Shown: positions 44,862 through 56,087, counted from the stretch's first letter. The stretch: DNA of 64,000 nucleotides from Methanobacterium sp. UBA294 (GCA_002494495.1 DACB01000004.1:12466-76465), one strand, 5' to 3'. Notes: generated by a model from the letters alone, not told the origin. Program-made: numbers and translations.

Positions 44862-46349
44862 TCAACGTTTTCTAGGGTCATTGTTAATTATGATGGTAAA
44901 TAAAAGCAGTACCGGCCATATCTCAAGCCGACCCACCCAAAAATCAATTATAAAGACAATTTTGACCACAACTGGTGAAGAATAGGTTACCAATCCATCG
45001 GCAAGCCCTACATTGCTCAATGCTGATGCTACTTCAAATAATACTTGTGCTACATTTTGATAGTAAATTAAGACGATTATAACACTTATTAAATATACAA
45101 GAAGGTAAACAAATACAAACAATCCAGTTAACCTTAGTATATCATCAGTAACCCACAAATCCCTGACATGATGTATTTTATGTGATATTATGGCCTTGCT
45201 GGGGACTAATAGTTGTTTTACTTGCCACCATGCCCCTTTTACAAGTATCCCTATTCTTAACCATTTTATACCACCACCAGTTGAACAAGCTCCTGCACCT
45301 ATAATCATCAGTATAGTCAATACGAAAATTCCCAACCCCGTCCATTTCTGTGTTATTTCGGCCGGCATTGCTGTCTGAAGGCCGGTAGTAGTTAAAGCCG
45401 ATACCACTTGAAAAACTGAGTATCTCAAAGAAAGTAACATGTCATGCCCATAATAAGAGGTGTTGTAAAGGAACCCAGCCACTATCAATGTTCCTATTAT
45501 TAGGAGGGGATAGGCAACTTTAGTTTCTATATCTTTAAAATACTCCTTCCAATTCCCTTTTAAGATGGTATAGTGTAATGCGAAGTTTGTTCCACCGATG
45601 ATCATAACCACTATGGCAACAAATTCAATCCAAGCATTATGGTAAAAAAAGATACTCTCATTTCCTAATGCAAATCCTCCAGTAGAAAGAGCGGAAAATG
45701 TGTAAAAAACCGAATCAAATAGGGGCATACCAGCCAAAATAAATAATACTACAGATATAGCAGTATATAATGAGTAAATATAGAGTATTATTCTAGTTGT
45801 ATGTCTTATACTGGGTGTTATCCGTTCATCACGTCCTTCCGCAGCGTACATCCTCATTATATTTATAGATGGAGAAGTCAATATGGTTAAAACCAATACA
45901 ATTATCCCTATACCTCCGAGCCACTGAGTAAAACCCCGCCAGAACTGCATCGCGTACGGTACCGCTTCTAAATTAGGATACATAGTGAAACCAGTAGTAG
46001 TGAAACCCGACATAGCCTCGAAATAACTATCCCAATAAGGAAGTTGCCCTGAAAGATAGTAAGGAAGAGCTGCTAAAGCACATCCTATAAGCCAGATAAC
46101 AGCGGCAAATATCATGGCGCTCTTAAGAGAAAGCTCAGTCTTATTTTTATAATATTGATAAAGAGGTACTCCAATTAAAAGGCTTATAATAGTAGAATAA
46201 ACAAAAGGAATTATTAACTGATGCTCATTATAGATTAATGCAATTATAATGGGTATGAGCATGATCAGCCCTAAAAGAATGCAAATATATCCTGTATAAT
46301 AGAAAATTGAATATATTTCGCCACGACTCAGTTTATTTACTGAATGCAT
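44862..46349 (-). CDS. trkH: TrkH/KtrB-type potassium transporter
   Basis: A roughly 495-aa membrane protein with the four repeated M1-P-M2 units of the Trk/Ktr/HKT family. The selectivity-filter loops are visible as MSGFTTTGFTMYP, FSALSTGGFALGN, VSALTTTGLQT and ASALSNVGLADG. It imports potassium, normally gated by a cytosolic TrkA-type subunit. The ATG at 46349 with GTGATC upstream is preferred over TTG at 46367. A trkA remnant lies directly upstream, so this channel probably works with a TrkA encoded elsewhere. Confidence 0.92.
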   Translation of the reverse strand: MHSVNKLSRGEIYSIFYYTGYICILLGLIMLIPIIIALIYNEHQLIIPFVYSTIISLLIGVPLYQYYKNKTELSLKSAMIFAAVIWLIGCALAALPYYLSGQLPYWDSYFEAMSGFTTTGFTMYPNLEAVPYAMQFWRGFTQWLGGIGIIVLVLTILTSPSINIMRMYAAEGRDERITPSIRHTTRIILYIYSLYTAISVVLFILAGMPLFDSVFYTFSALSTGGFALGNESIFFYHNAWIEFVAIVVMIIGGTNFALHYTILKGNWKEYFKDIETKVAYPLLIIGTLIVAGFLYNTSYYGHDMLLSLRYSVFQVVSALTTTGLQTAMPAEITQKWTGLGIFVLTILMIIGAGACSTGGGIKWLRIGILVKGAWWQVKQLLVPSKAIISHKIHHVRDLWVTDDILRLTGLFVFVYLLVYLISVIIVLIYYQNVAQVLFEVASALSNVGLADGLVTYSSPVVVKIVFIIDFWVGRLEIWPVLLLFTIIINNDPRKR

Positions 46350-46375
46350 TTGATCACGACCTACCAATAATTTTT

Positions 46376-46583
46376 CTACTCTTTAATTGCATCTATTTTA
46401 ACTAGCACAGAAAATTTAGAACCATTATTTAAAATTGTCGTATCATCAGGGAGTGAATCAAATTCAAGGCTTCACTACATAATTATCATTACTTTCTATT
46501 ATAGTAAAATCATGCACATCAGAAATTAAAAAAGAGGCAAGATTCAACCCTATTCCTCCAACACCTACAATAACCACGTACAT
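46376..46583 (-). pseudogene. Decayed trkA (TrkA N- and C-terminal fragments)
   Basis: Read on the reverse strand, an ATG at 46583 with a good ribosome site begins [20 protein letters not shown], the Rossmann start of TrkA, and continues to a stop at codon 40. In the +1 frame, SLPDDTTILNNGSKFSVLVK then follows to a TAG at 46376. The rest of a normal gene of about 220 codons is missing, so a deletion and frameshift have removed the NAD-binding and RCK core. The position directly upstream of trkH is that of an ancestral trkA-trkH operon. Confidence 0.7.
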
Positions 46584-46882
46584 TAAATTACCTTCCAATA
46601 ATTAACCTTTTAATAATTTTCTGGCTAAAAAATAGAATTGATAAAGTAAAAAAATAATATATGGTTAGGTATCTATTAACTATTTTTTTTAACCTATATT
46701 AATAGATCAAATAAGTATTTATAATTATCGTCGGAAATTTTTAAAATTTTTTCCGGTTTATAATAAACAGAGTTAAAAAATAAACTTTCTTTCGATGATG
46801 TATATATTGAAAAATAGGAATTCTGATTTATTAATTTTACAATTGCATTTTCAATCCTGAATTGAATAAAAAAAATTTTTTA
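46584..46882. other. AT-rich gap upstream of the trkA remnant
   Basis: About 300 bases between the trkA remnant and the end of cbiE. It is very AT-rich with several A and T runs. It should hold the old trkA promoter and the cbiE terminator. I see no ORF, RNA or convincing repeat. Confidence 0.5.
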
Positions 46883-47506
46883 TTAAAAAATGACCATCAC
46901 GCACATATAACTGAAATCTTCACCTAATACGTCACTAAGGGTCATCTCCACTATCCTTTCATGGGTATAGCTGAGTTTTTCACAGACAGCTACTTTTCTA
47001 TGGGAATCAACACCGTTATTCAATAAATATTTGGCGGTTTCATTAACATTAAAATTAGGAAGTACCATTGTGGGCTTTCCATTGTCAAGCAGTTCCAGTA
47101 ATTTGGAAGAATCCCCTTTACCATGTAATGTTATTAAATTTGCTTCATCCCATGGTATCAGGAGTTTAGCTGCGCATAGCTGGATGGAACTAATCCCAGG
47201 AACAACTTCAACTTCAATTGATTCCGATAAATCTAAAACTGGTTTTAAAACTCCAGAAAATCCAGGGTCTCCTGTTGAAAGTAATGCTACTGATCTGCCT
47301 CTTTTAACTTCACCTATAGCTTGTTTAAAGGAGTTTTCCATATTTTTGCTGTCCAAAATGATTTTTTCTGCCCTAATTTCTGGGAATAATTTGAGGGCCC
47401 TTTTACTTCCTATCAGCACTTCCACTGAACTGGTGACTTTTTGGGCTCTAAAGGTCAGATATTCTGCTGAACCCGGGCCTATACCCACAATATAAAGTTT
47501 GGACAT
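46883..47506 (-). CDS. cbiE: Cobalt-precorrin-7 (C5)-methyltransferase CbiE
   Basis: A 207-aa SAM-dependent tetrapyrrole methyltransferase acting on the C5 position in anaerobic corrinoid (B12) synthesis. The family signatures are YIVGIGPGSAEYLT, ALLSTGDPGFSG and VVPGISSIQLCAAKL. Methanogens need the product as the corrinoid of the methyltransferase Mtr. CbiT, often fused to or next to CbiE, is not in the window. The gene is divergent from ychF-like. Confidence 0.92.
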   Translation of the reverse strand: MSKLYIVGIGPGSAEYLTFRAQKVTSSVEVLIGSKRALKLFPEIRAEKIILDSKNMENSFKQAIGEVKRGRSVALLSTGDPGFSGVLKPVLDLSESIEVEVVPGISSIQLCAAKLLIPWDEANLITLHGKGDSSKLLELLDNGKPTMVLPNFNVNETAKYLLNNGVDSHRKVAVCEKLSYTHERIVEMTLSDVLGEDFSYMCVMVIF

Positions 47507-47629
47507 TATTAAACTCCTTAGTTTATTATTAAAAGGTAAATGGTTTATAATTTTTCTTCTACCTATTTATTTAATAAAATTCAAATAAAAATATTGACTA
47601 AAAAAAACTCTTTATTCAAGTGATTAATA

Positions 47630-48817
47630 ATGCTTCAAATCGCAGTAACCGGAAAACCAAACGTAGGTAAATCTTCATTTTTCAATTCAGCCACTTTATC
47701 CAAGGCCGAAGTGGCCAGTTATCCATTCACCACCATCGATGCCAATAAAGCTGTGGGACATGTCATCAGTAAATGCCCCTGTAAGGAGTTGGAGGTTACT
47801 TGCAACCCCCGGACTTCTTCATGCGAGTATGGGCAGCGTATGATACCTGTAGAACTGGTTGACGTAGCCGGGTTGGTTCCCGGGGCGCATGAAGGTCGAG
47901 GATTAGGAAATCAGTTTTTAGATGATCTAAGACAGGCCAGAGCGTTTATTCATATCATTGATGCATCAGGCTCCACCGACGAAGAGGGAAGACCCTGTGA
48001 AGCAGGTTCACATGACCCCCTGGATGATGTAGAGTTTTTAGAGCATGAGATTACCATGTGGCATTTTGGGATTTTAAAGAAAAACTGGAACAAGATGGTT
48101 CGAAAAACCCTTTCAGAGAAACTTGACATTGCAAAAGTGATAGCTGATCAGCTCAGCGGTACTGGAATATCCCTGGAAGAAGTTGCAGAAGCCAAAAAAA
48201 TAATCTCTAAGGATATTGATAAATGGGAAGATCATGACATCATCGAATTCCTTGACAATCTCCTGCAAAGGGCTAAACCCATGTTAATAGTTGCTAATAA
48301 AGCGGATCTACCATTTGCCGATGAAAATATAAAAAGACTACAGGAAAAATATGAAAACATCATACCCGCCTCGGCAGAATCAGAACTGGCCCTCATCCGG
48401 GCATCAGAAGCTGGTTTAATAAATTATTTCCCTGGTGATCCTGATTTTGAGATAATAAAACCTGATGAACTAAATGATACACAAATAAAGGCTCTTAATT
48501 ATATAAAAGAGCATGTACTTAAAAAGTACGGAAGTACGGGTGTGCAGCAAGCCCTGAATAAAGTTGTTTACGACATCCTGGATATGATAACTGTTTACCC
48601 TGTGGAGGATGAGCATAAACTGTCCGATCAGAAAGGTAACGTGCTTCCAGATGCACTTCTAATTCCAAAAGGTTCTAAACCCAGAGATCTAGCTTATCTA
48701 GTACATAGTGATATTGGTGAAGGATTCATGCATGCACTGGATGCCCGTAGCTGCAGAAGGGTTAGCAGTGATTATGAACTGGAGGATGGTGATGTTATAA
48801 GCATTATCTGCCGGTGA
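47630..48817 (+). CDS. YchF-type Obg-family GTPase/ATPase
   Basis: A 395-aa TRAFAC GTPase. The P-loop is GKPNVGKSS, the switch II region is [20 protein letters not shown], the G4-like motif is VANKADLP, and a C-terminal TGS domain ends the chain (GDVISIICR). An archaeal insert with cysteines ([20 protein letters not shown]) follows switch I. The family is linked to translation and stress. The ATG at 47630 is preceded by AGTGAT. Confidence 0.9.
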   Translation: MLQIAVTGKPNVGKSSFFNSATLSKAEVASYPFTTIDANKAVGHVISKCPCKELEVTCNPRTSSCEYGQRMIPVELVDVAGLVPGAHEGRGLGNQFLDDLRQARAFIHIIDASGSTDEEGRPCEAGSHDPLDDVEFLEHEITMWHFGILKKNWNKMVRKTLSEKLDIAKVIADQLSGTGISLEEVAEAKKIISKDIDKWEDHDIIEFLDNLLQRAKPMLIVANKADLPFADENIKRLQEKYENIIPASAESELALIRASEAGLINYFPGDPDFEIIKPDELNDTQIKALNYIKEHVLKKYGSTGVQQALNKVVYDILDMITVYPVEDEHKLSDQKGNVLPDALLIPKGSKPRDLAYLVHSDIGEGFMHALDARSCRRVSSDYELEDGDVISIICR

Positions 48818-48821
48818 ATAA

Positions 48822-50216
48822 TTAGTCCTTGAATTTGTTCTTTCTTTTCAAAATATCCCGAGCCGCGATAATCCCTGTGGCAGCAGCCCCCACTATTCCC
48901 CTGGAAACTCCGGCCCCATCACCAGCAACATAAAGTCCATCTATACTGGTTTGCATTCCATTGTCCACTTCCACCCTCATGGCGTATAGTTTTATCTCTG
49001 GAGCGTATAGAAGGGTTGAATCAGATGCAATACCGGGTATGACTTTATCTAAAGCTTCTAAACCTTCAATAATATCTACTATTAAGCGGTGAGGGAGGGC
49101 CATAGCTATATCCCCTGGTGTTACACTGCTGAATGTGGGTACCACGTTACTCCGCTTCAATCTTCTCCAGGTAGATCGTCTCCCTCTTTTAAGATCACCT
49201 AAACGTTGTAATAGAGGTTTTCCCCCACCTAAAGTATTTGTTATGGTGGCGATGGAAAATGCATACTCAGAGGTGTTTTCAATTGGCTCTGTCAGTTCTA
49301 CCCTTACTAAAAATGCGAAGTTGGTATTTTCAGAAACTTTATCACGCATTGAATGACCATTAACCCCTGTAAAATCATCATAGACTTCTTCAACTACGAA
49401 TCCCCGGTTACATACGCAAAATGTTCTGACGAAGTCGTCATAGGTTTTGGTCATGATATGGAATTTTGGATCCCAGTTTATACTGGTTATTTCATCCAGT
49501 ACAATCTGCGGTATTTCCACCCGAACCCCAATATCCACCGGATTATGTTTAAATGGTATTTTAAGCTTGTTCATCTGATCATAGAGCCAATAAGCTCCCA
49601 CTCTTCCAGGTGCAGTGATGATGTATTTGCACTTTATTTTAAACTCGTCTTTGTGAGCATTTCTGGTTATTGCTGTCTTTACACCTTCATCTGGAATCAT
49701 ATCTATGATTTCAGTTTCCAGTAAAAATTCGACCCCTTTATCTTCCAGTTCTTTTTTAATTGACTCGATAATAGCCGGGGTTTTATCTGAACCCATATGT
49801 CTTTGGACGATTGGGATGAATTTTATTCCAGAAGCTGCTGATTTTCTGAGTATATCGGCTATTTGATCTTCACTAGGGGAATAAAGTTCATCAGGAGCTC
49901 CATGTCTGAGAAAGGATTGGTCTATTTCATTTATTATTTTCCAAGCTTCATCCCCGCTTACAAATTCCTCCAGGTCACCGCCTATATCTGGCCTTAGATT
50001 TAATTTACCATCAGAGAGACCACCTGCACCACCAACTCCTCCGGTTATGTTACAAGGTTTACATTCTCTACATGACCCATTTTCAAGTGCCAGGCAATGT
50101 CTTGAATCCATTTCTCTGCCCTTATCCACTACTACTACATCAAAATGTCCTGCTAGTTCATTGGCTGCAAAAAGTCCGGCCGGCCCAGCACCCACTATTA
50201 AAACATCACATTCCAT
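48822..50216 (-). CDS. FAD-dependent dehydrogenase (COG2509-like)
   Basis: A 464-aa flavoprotein. The N-terminal FAD-binding motif is GAGPAGLFAANELAG. A cluster of cysteines follows (CRECKPCNIT), then GGVGGAGGLSDGKLNL, a pattern seen in uncharacterised archaeal and bacterial FAD dehydrogenases. The C-terminal motif is LYVAGDGAGVSRGIVGAAATG. The electron acceptor and substrate are unknown. It is convergent with the YchF gene with only four bases between stops. Confidence 0.82.
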   Translation of the reverse strand: MECDVLIVGAGPAGLFAANELAGHFDVVVVDKGREMDSRHCLALENGSCRECKPCNITGGVGGAGGLSDGKLNLRPDIGGDLEEFVSGDEAWKIINEIDQSFLRHGAPDELYSPSEDQIADILRKSAASGIKFIPIVQRHMGSDKTPAIIESIKKELEDKGVEFLLETEIIDMIPDEGVKTAITRNAHKDEFKIKCKYIITAPGRVGAYWLYDQMNKLKIPFKHNPVDIGVRVEIPQIVLDEITSINWDPKFHIMTKTYDDFVRTFCVCNRGFVVEEVYDDFTGVNGHSMRDKVSENTNFAFLVRVELTEPIENTSEYAFSIATITNTLGGGKPLLQRLGDLKRGRRSTWRRLKRSNVVPTFSSVTPGDIAMALPHRLIVDIIEGLEALDKVIPGIASDSTLLYAPEIKLYAMRVEVDNGMQTSIDGLYVAGDGAGVSRGIVGAAATGIIAARDILKRKNKFKD

Positions 50217-50328
50217 TAAAAATCACGATTTAATCGTTCTTAATACTATTCATCAATAATTATTTGTTCTAAAAGCTCTATAAAGATTGGTATTGCTAAC
50301 AGACAAAGAGGTCTGTTTCAAGTGTAAA

Positions 50329-53052
50329 ATGATGATCTATAAACTACCTCCATCTGAAGTTTATACGGAATTAGAGACTTCAAAGAGAGGTTTGAGTACT
50401 GAAGAAGCTGAAAAACGCCTGAAAAAATATGGTGCTAATCAGATTGAGGAAATTAAAAAAACCCCCATTATTTACGAGTTTTTAGCTAATTTATACCAAC
50501 TCCTAGCCCTGCTTCTTTGGGCGGCTAGTATACTTGCTTTTATATCAGGTACACCCCAGCTGGGATTTGCCATTATATCGGTGATAATTATCAATGCTAT
50601 ATTCAGTTTCTGGCAGGAATACCAGGCAGAAAAAGCCATAGAAGCCCTTAAAAGGATTCTACCCACTACTGCTAGGGTGATAAGGGATGGAAAAGGAAGT
50701 GAAATACTTTCCTCCCAACTGGTTCCTGGAGACATCATGATACTGGAAGAGGGGGGTAACATCTCCGCCGACGCCCGTCTGGTGGAAGCTTTCCAGATGA
50801 AGGTGGATTCTTCAACCCTTACCGGAGAATCAAAACCCGTGCGAAAAGTGGCGGAAGCTGAAGAAGGGGATGAAAATCCCGTTGAAGTACATAATCTTGT
50901 TTTCACCGGAACCAGTGTTGCTTCCGGTTCTGGGAGGGCTGTAGTATTTGCAACCGGTACACATACAGAATTTAACAAAATCGCCGCACTTACCCAGGAG
51001 GTTAAAGACGAATTAAGCCCTCTACAAAAAGAATTACGTAGAGTAACCCAGATTATAGCTATTCTTGCTGTTTTAATGGGGTTAATCCTCTTCACAGTGA
51101 ATATTTATCTTGTTAGTTTACCTCTTTCCGTGGCTTTTCTTTTCGCCATCGGCCTGACTGTGGCCAACATACCTGAAGGTCTGCTACCTACCGTTACCCT
51201 GTCATTGGCGTCTTCAGTGCAAAAAATGGCACGAAAAAACGTCCTTATAAAACGTCTTGCCAGTGTGGAAACCCTGGGATCAACCAACATCATTTGTACC
51301 GATAAAACAGGCACCTTAACCAGGAATGAAATGACTGTGCGTAAAATCTGGATACCCTATGAAATTCTGGATGTAACAGGTACTGGGTACGAACCACAGG
51401 GTGAATTCCTGTGTCAAGGAAAAAAGGTATCCCATGAACAAATCAGTGAATTAAGACTTTTGATGCGTTCAGCCACCTTTGCAAATGACGCTAAACTGGT
51501 AGAACCTTCTAAACCCGGTGAAAAATGGAAAATTCTGGGTGATCCCACAGAAGCTGCTCTACTGGTGGCTGCCCGTAAAAATGGATTTGACTGGAAGGAA
51601 AGGATAAAAGAACAGCCCCAAATCCTTGAGCTCCCATTTGATTCTAAAAGGAAATCCATGAGTTCCATCCACCAAGAAGGCACGGTTAAAATGGCTTACA
51701 TTAAAGGTGCCCCTAAAAAGATGATAGCCCTTTCCAGCCATATATCGGTTGATGGGAAGGCCAAAATTTTCTCTGAAGAAGAAAAAGAACAGATAATTAG
51801 AGTACATGATGAACTGGCCGCTTCTGGACTGAGAATTCTTGGTATGGCCTACCGAGAATTATCCCCTGATTTTGAAGACTATCATCCACAGAGTGTGGAG
51901 AAGGACATGGTTTTTGTGGGTATGATGGCTATGCAGGACCCTCCCCACCCGGAGGTTAAACCTGCAGTCAAAGAATGTCACCGGGCCGGGATCAGGATCT
52001 TGATGATCACCGGTGATTATGGTCTGACTGCCCAGTCCATAGCAAAAGAAGTAGAGATTATAGCTGATGAACCTTGCAAGATCATCAAGGGTAAAGAATT
52101 GGATAAACTATCCGATGAGCAGGTCAAAAGGATTTTAAAGGGTGATTGTAATGTGATATTTGCCAGGGCGGTGCCAGAGCATAAAATGCGGATTGCATCC
52201 CTACTGAAAAGTGAAGATGCAATTGTGGCCATGACCGGCGATGGTGTTAACGATGCTCCCGCCCTTAAAAAGGCAGACATAGGGGTGGCCATGGGGATTA
52301 CCGGTACAGATGTGGCTAAAGAAGCTTCTGATATGATCTTAATTGATGACAACTTCGCCACCATAGTAGGCGCCATCAAGGAAGGCCGCACAGTCTATGA
52401 AAACATTAGAAAGTTCATCACTTATATTTTCAGCCACGAAACCGCGGAAATCATCCCTTTTGTCTTGATGGTCGTCCTCGGTATTCCGCTGCCCATCACA
52501 GTTATGCAAATACTGGCCATTGATCTGGGAACAGACACCCTCCCAGCACTTGCACTAGGTGTAGGTCCCTCTGAATCCGATGTCATGGACCGTCCTCCCC
52601 GTTCCCGGAAAGAAGGATTGCTTAATCGTTTTGTTATTATCAGGGGGTATGTATTCTTGGGGCTTATTGAAGCTGCTCTGGTTATGTCCGGGTATTTCTG
52701 GGTTCTTTTCAGTGCTGGCTGGTCATTTGGAATTGACCTATCTTTCAGCGGCCCTCTCTATTTAAAGGCTACCACCATGGTCTTTGCCGGTATTGTTATG
52801 GCCCAGATCGGGAATTTATTAGGATGTCAGACTACCAGAACCTCTGCCTTCAGGGTGGGATTATTTAAAAACAGATGGATCATCCGAGGAATAATTTTTG
52901 AAGTTATCATACTGTTGTCCATCATCTATATTCCATTGTTGCAGAATATTTTTAGCACTACGGCCCTGGGATTAACTGAATGGCTGTATTTAATCCCATT
53001 TATCCCAATCATGTTCTTTGCAGAGGAATTAAGGAAATATATAAGCAATTAA
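50329..53052 (+). CDS. Na,K-ATPase-like P-type cation pump
   Basis: A roughly 907-aa type II P-ATPase. The TGES motif is in [10 protein letters not shown], the phosphorylated Asp in CTDKTGTLT, and the hinge in [15 protein letters not shown]. The M4 segment reads [16 protein letters not shown], and M6 reads [14 protein letters not shown], both close to the animal Na,K/H,K-ATPase group rather than SERCA. In M5 the sequence HETAEIIPF replaces the SNIPEITPF of Na,K-ATPase. Animal-like pumps of this type are known in some methanogens. The ATG at 50329 is preferred; TTG at 50287 would add 14 residues. Confidence 0.88.
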   Translation: MMIYKLPPSEVYTELETSKRGLSTEEAEKRLKKYGANQIEEIKKTPIIYEFLANLYQLLALLLWAASILAFISGTPQLGFAIISVIIINAIFSFWQEYQAEKAIEALKRILPTTARVIRDGKGSEILSSQLVPGDIMILEEGGNISADARLVEAFQMKVDSSTLTGESKPVRKVAEAEEGDENPVEVHNLVFTGTSVASGSGRAVVFATGTHTEFNKIAALTQEVKDELSPLQKELRRVTQIIAILAVLMGLILFTVNIYLVSLPLSVAFLFAIGLTVANIPEGLLPTVTLSLASSVQKMARKNVLIKRLASVETLGSTNIICTDKTGTLTRNEMTVRKIWIPYEILDVTGTGYEPQGEFLCQGKKVSHEQISELRLLMRSATFANDAKLVEPSKPGEKWKILGDPTEAALLVAARKNGFDWKERIKEQPQILELPFDSKRKSMSSIHQEGTVKMAYIKGAPKKMIALSSHISVDGKAKIFSEEEKEQIIRVHDELAASGLRILGMAYRELSPDFEDYHPQSVEKDMVFVGMMAMQDPPHPEVKPAVKECHRAGIRILMITGDYGLTAQSIAKEVEIIADEPCKIIKGKELDKLSDEQVKRILKGDCNVIFARAVPEHKMRIASLLKSEDAIVAMTGDGVNDAPALKKADIGVAMGITGTDVAKEASDMILIDDNFATIVGAIKEGRTVYENIRKFITYIFSHETAEIIPFVLMVVLGIPLPITVMQILAIDLGTDTLPALALGVGPSESDVMDRPPRSRKEGLLNRFVIIRGYVFLGLIEAALVMSGYFWVLFSAGWSFGIDLSFSGPLYLKATTMVFAGIVMAQIGNLLGCQTTRTSAFRVGLFKNRWIIRGIIFEVIILLSIIYIPLLQNIFSTTALGLTEWLYLIPFIPIMFFAEELRKYISN

Positions 53053-53756
53053 ATTTTAACCTCTACAGGTTTTAATGGTTTTATTTCTAAATATGCTTCT
53101 TTTAAAAGAATTTCAAAAGAATAGGCAATTACATCAACCCCTTCATCCCGGGCAATTTTAAGTGTATTTGAAAATTCAGGATCCATCTCCCAGTTTGGAC
53201 TGAATATGGACGCATCGTTCCTCATTATAAGGAACAAAACCGCAGAATTGTATCCTTCTTGTTTTGCCTTAATAAGCTCTTCTAAATGTCTTTTACCCCT
53301 GAGGGTTGGTGCATCTGGGAATTTCGCATGCCTTTTCTCCACCAAGGTGCATCCTTTGACTTCAAGTAAGAGTTTTTCATTGGTCTTTGCGTTTGCCAGC
53401 AGAAAATCAAGCCTGCTGTCTCCATAGGTGTACTCCCTTTTTTCTATAGAATACCCGGTAAATTCATCCATCAATCCAGATTCGATTAGATCAGCTGCTA
53501 TATCACTGTGGAACCCTGAATTTATTAGAACCCACCTACCTTCATGTAAAACTGCCAGTACATCGTATTTTGTCTTTCTATTTGCGGCATTCTGAGCAGG
53601 CCTTAAAAGCAGTTCCACACCCGGCAGTAAAAGTTCGGTTAGCCTACCAGGATCTCTTAGATGGGCTAGTTCAGTTTCATTACCCATATTGAACTTCACA
53701 GTGAATCTGTTGGGCCTTTCTTGAAAAGTTCCAGTTAATAATTCAGGGATAATCAT
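53049..53756 (-). CDS. sfsA: SfsA-family nuclease-like protein
   Basis: A 235-aa protein named after sugar fermentation stimulation in E. coli, with an N-terminal OB-like domain and a restriction-endonuclease-like core. Possible catalytic residues are in DSRLDFLL and EVKGCTL (D-x-E-x-K pattern). [17 protein letters not shown] is a family signature. DNA binding is likely; its exact role is unclear. It overlaps the end of the Na,K-like pump gene by four bases, convergently. Confidence 0.88.
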   Translation of the reverse strand: MIIPELLTGTFQERPNRFTVKFNMGNETELAHLRDPGRLTELLLPGVELLLRPAQNAANRKTKYDVLAVLHEGRWVLINSGFHSDIAADLIESGLMDEFTGYSIEKREYTYGDSRLDFLLANAKTNEKLLLEVKGCTLVEKRHAKFPDAPTLRGKRHLEELIKAKQEGYNSAVLFLIMRNDASIFSPNWEMDPEFSNTLKIARDEGVDVIAYSFEILLKEAYLEIKPLKPVEVKI

Positions 53757-53770
53757 GGGGTTCTAGTATA

Positions 53771-53796
53771 ATCATGTGATTGGGAATCATCATGAT
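53771..53796. promoter_or_regulatory. Long dyad upstream of cfbD
   Basis: The left arm (ATCATGTGATT) and the right arm (AATCATCATGAT) are inverted copies of each other around GGG, with one extra T in the right arm. It lies just before a TATA-like box (TTATATAAG at 53812-53820) for cfbD and 15 bases upstream of the sfsA start. Such a site could bind a regulator of F430 synthesis or of sfsA. Confidence 0.5.
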
Positions 53797-53886
53797 CAGT
53801 TTTTTTGATAGTTATATAAGAGCAAACCTTTATAATTTGAATCCTAAGTTTACAATTGTAAGTATATTTAATTCATGAGGAATATC

Positions 53887-54966
53887 ATGCATCCCAGACC
53901 AAGTCCAATTGCAGCTGCACTTTACACATTACGCGATTTAAACGCCGATGTCATTATATTACACGGACCTCATGGTTGTTGCTTCCGTACTGGCCGTCTA
54001 CTTGAAAATGATGGTGTGCGGGTAGTTACAACTGCAATGTCTGAAAACGACTTCATATTTGGTGCCTCGGAGAAACTGGAGGAAACACTTAGTAAAGTAG
54101 ATTCCATGTTCTCACCAAAGCTAGTTGGGATTGTTGGAACTTGTGCCAGTATGATCATTGGAGAAGACTTAAAAGAAGCAGTGGAAAATGTAAATATCAA
54201 TGCCAAGGTACTGGCCATTGAATCACACGGCGGACTGAGCGAAGGAGATAACACTGAAGGAGCTATAGCCGTTCTTGACGCGGCAGCTGATGAGGGTGTT
54301 ATATCCATTGATGAAAGGAATAGACAGACAAAGATGCTTAAAAAGGCCACAAAAATTGAGAAAACACGGGGCATGGCCCAAGGTGAATATATTAAGCCAT
54401 CCTATGGTGATCTCAAAGAAAAAGTAGTTAAAATACTTATTTCCAGTATAGAAAATGGAGATAGAATAGCCATGGTTTTAAATGCAAAAAAAGAAACTTC
54501 TTATCTATTCGCTGATCTTCTGAAAGTGCCTTTAAAGAAATTCAATGAAAACAACCCCCCTACCATAATTGCCAACTTAGATGTGGAAGTTGGTCTTCCA
54601 CGCATAAGACAGCACGCTTGTAACATCAGGGGAGAACTGGAAAAAGAAGGTGTCCGAGTAGATCATATAACTGGTGGTTTAGATGAATATCCCCAGACTG
54701 GAGAGAAAGCTGCTGAGTTATTGAAGGAGGCATCCTATGACTTAGTAGTGGTTGCTGGTGTACCACATGCATTCCCCATTGAAACTTTTCCAGGGGTTAG
54801 TATAGCAGTTACTGATGGTCCTCGTTTGGTTGAACCCCTGAAGAAATTGGGATACAAATACGTAGTTACCGAGTTAGATGCCCATGCCAAAACTCTGGGT
54901 ACATCCGAGATTGTAGCTTCTGATTTTGGACTGGTTATAAGAGAGTTTATAGACCATAAAAACTAA
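53887..54966 (+). CDS. cfbD: Ni-sirohydrochlorin a,c-diamide reductive cyclase catalytic subunit CfbD
   Basis: A 359-aa nitrogenase-like protein (NflD homologue) that, with the iron protein CfbC, reduces and cyclises Ni-sirohydrochlorin a,c-diamide in coenzyme F430 synthesis, the cofactor of methyl-coenzyme M reductase. The cluster cysteines are visible in [10 protein letters not shown] near residue 31 and in [12 protein letters not shown] at 53887 is preferred to 53875 because GAGG lies six bases upstream. CfbC and other F430 genes are not in the window. This gene is a strong methanogen marker. Confidence 0.95.
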   Translation: MHPRPSPIAAALYTLRDLNADVIILHGPHGCCFRTGRLLENDGVRVVTTAMSENDFIFGASEKLEETLSKVDSMFSPKLVGIVGTCASMIIGEDLKEAVENVNINAKVLAIESHGGLSEGDNTEGAIAVLDAAADEGVISIDERNRQTKMLKKATKIEKTRGMAQGEYIKPSYGDLKEKVVKILISSIENGDRIAMVLNAKKETSYLFADLLKVPLKKFNENNPPTIIANLDVEVGLPRIRQHACNIRGELEKEGVRVDHITGGLDEYPQTGEKAAELLKEASYDLVVVAGVPHAFPIETFPGVSIAVTDGPRLVEPLKKLGYKYVVTELDAHAKTLGTSEIVASDFGLVIREFIDHKN

Positions 54967-55014
54967 TTTAATATAAGTTATTATTAATCAAAATTTAAAT
55001 TATAAGGTGATATT

Positions 55015-56022
55015 ATGACTAGAACAGCGGGTTTAATTCTTTGTGGGGGATTTGGAAAGAGATTAAGACCTCTTACAGAAAAAATTCCTAAGCCTTTAGT
55101 TGAAATTAAAGATAACTATACCATACTGGATAAGCAACTTTTTGATCTTAAGAGCGCTGGCGTGGATAAGGCAATTCTTTTAACTGGATTTCTGGGTGAA
55201 AAAATAGAGGAAAGATACGGTGAGAATTACATGGGTTTGGATATTGAATATATTCAGGAGGACAAACCCCTTGGTACATTAAACGCCATTAAACTTGGGA
55301 TGGAGAGTTTAAAAAATAATGAACAGTCAGTTATTAGAAACGGAGATGTAGTTGCTGATTTAAATATTAAGAAGATGATAGAGCAAGGTGAAAAATCAGA
55401 TTACCCCTTATCAATATTCATCACCAAAATGGTCTCCCCCTACGGTATTGTAGAAATTAGCGGGGACCGGTTGGTATCATTTAAAGAAAAACCAGTTCTG
55501 GACTATTACATCAATGGAGGAGTGTACTTCTCCCAGGGAGAATTAGACTTCGGAGAATTTGATGTGGGTGATATTGAAAAAACAGTATTCCCTATGCTGG
55601 CTAAGGATAATAAGCTTGGATACTATAAGGAAGATGGGCTGTTCTGGATGGCCATAGACACCACCAAGGAACTGGAGGAAATCAGGAAAGAATATAAAAA
55701 CAGGGAAGATAAACCATGGGGTTACGAAAAGGTCCTCATTCACACGGACAAATATCTAACCAAGGAACTTTTCATAAAAGAAGCCTTCCAGACCTCGTTT
55801 CATTACCATGACCAGAAGGACGAAACTATGTACATAGTCAGTGGTGCTGGTTACATAGAATTTGAGGATCGCAAAGAGTACTTCGGTAAAAATGACACTA
55901 TACGCATTAAACCACATGAAAAACACTCCATAGTAGCCATGGAAAATACGGTACTCCATGAAGTATCCACCCCACATCTTCACGACACTAAAAGGGTGAA
56001 AGATTTCTATGATACCCGGTAG
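55015..56022 (+). CDS. Sugar nucleotidyltransferase fused to a cupin domain
   Basis: A 335-aa fusion. Residues 1 to about 225 are an NTP-transferase of the RfbA/ManC type ([25 protein letters not shown], then [10 protein letters not shown]). Residues about 235-335 are a cupin with [17 protein letters not shown] and the second histidine cluster EKHSIV, as in the mannose-6-phosphate isomerase part of ManC. It would make an NDP-sugar, possibly GDP-mannose, for surface glycans. It follows cfbD by about 50 bases. Confidence 0.85.
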   Translation: MTRTAGLILCGGFGKRLRPLTEKIPKPLVEIKDNYTILDKQLFDLKSAGVDKAILLTGFLGEKIEERYGENYMGLDIEYIQEDKPLGTLNAIKLGMESLKNNEQSVIRNGDVVADLNIKKMIEQGEKSDYPLSIFITKMVSPYGIVEISGDRLVSFKEKPVLDYYINGGVYFSQGELDFGEFDVGDIEKTVFPMLAKDNKLGYYKEDGLFWMAIDTTKELEEIRKEYKNREDKPWGYEKVLIHTDKYLTKELFIKEAFQTSFHYHDQKDETMYIVSGAGYIEFEDRKEYFGKNDTIRIKPHEKHSIVAMENTVLHEVSTPHLHDTKRVKDFYDTR

Positions 56023-56031
56023 GAAAACTCA

Positions 56032-56087
56032 TTATTTACTAAAAAAAAGTTCCTTATTTACTAAAAACGAATTCCTTATTTACTAAT
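56032..56087. repeat. Tandem repeat, three copies of about 22 bp
   Basis: TTATTTACTAAAAA occurs at 56032, 56054 and, shortened to TTATTTACTAA, at 56077. Copies 2 and 3 also share the preceding TTCC. The unit lies just after the nucleotidyltransferase-cupin gene. It may belong to the terminator or have grown by slippage. Confidence 0.5.
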
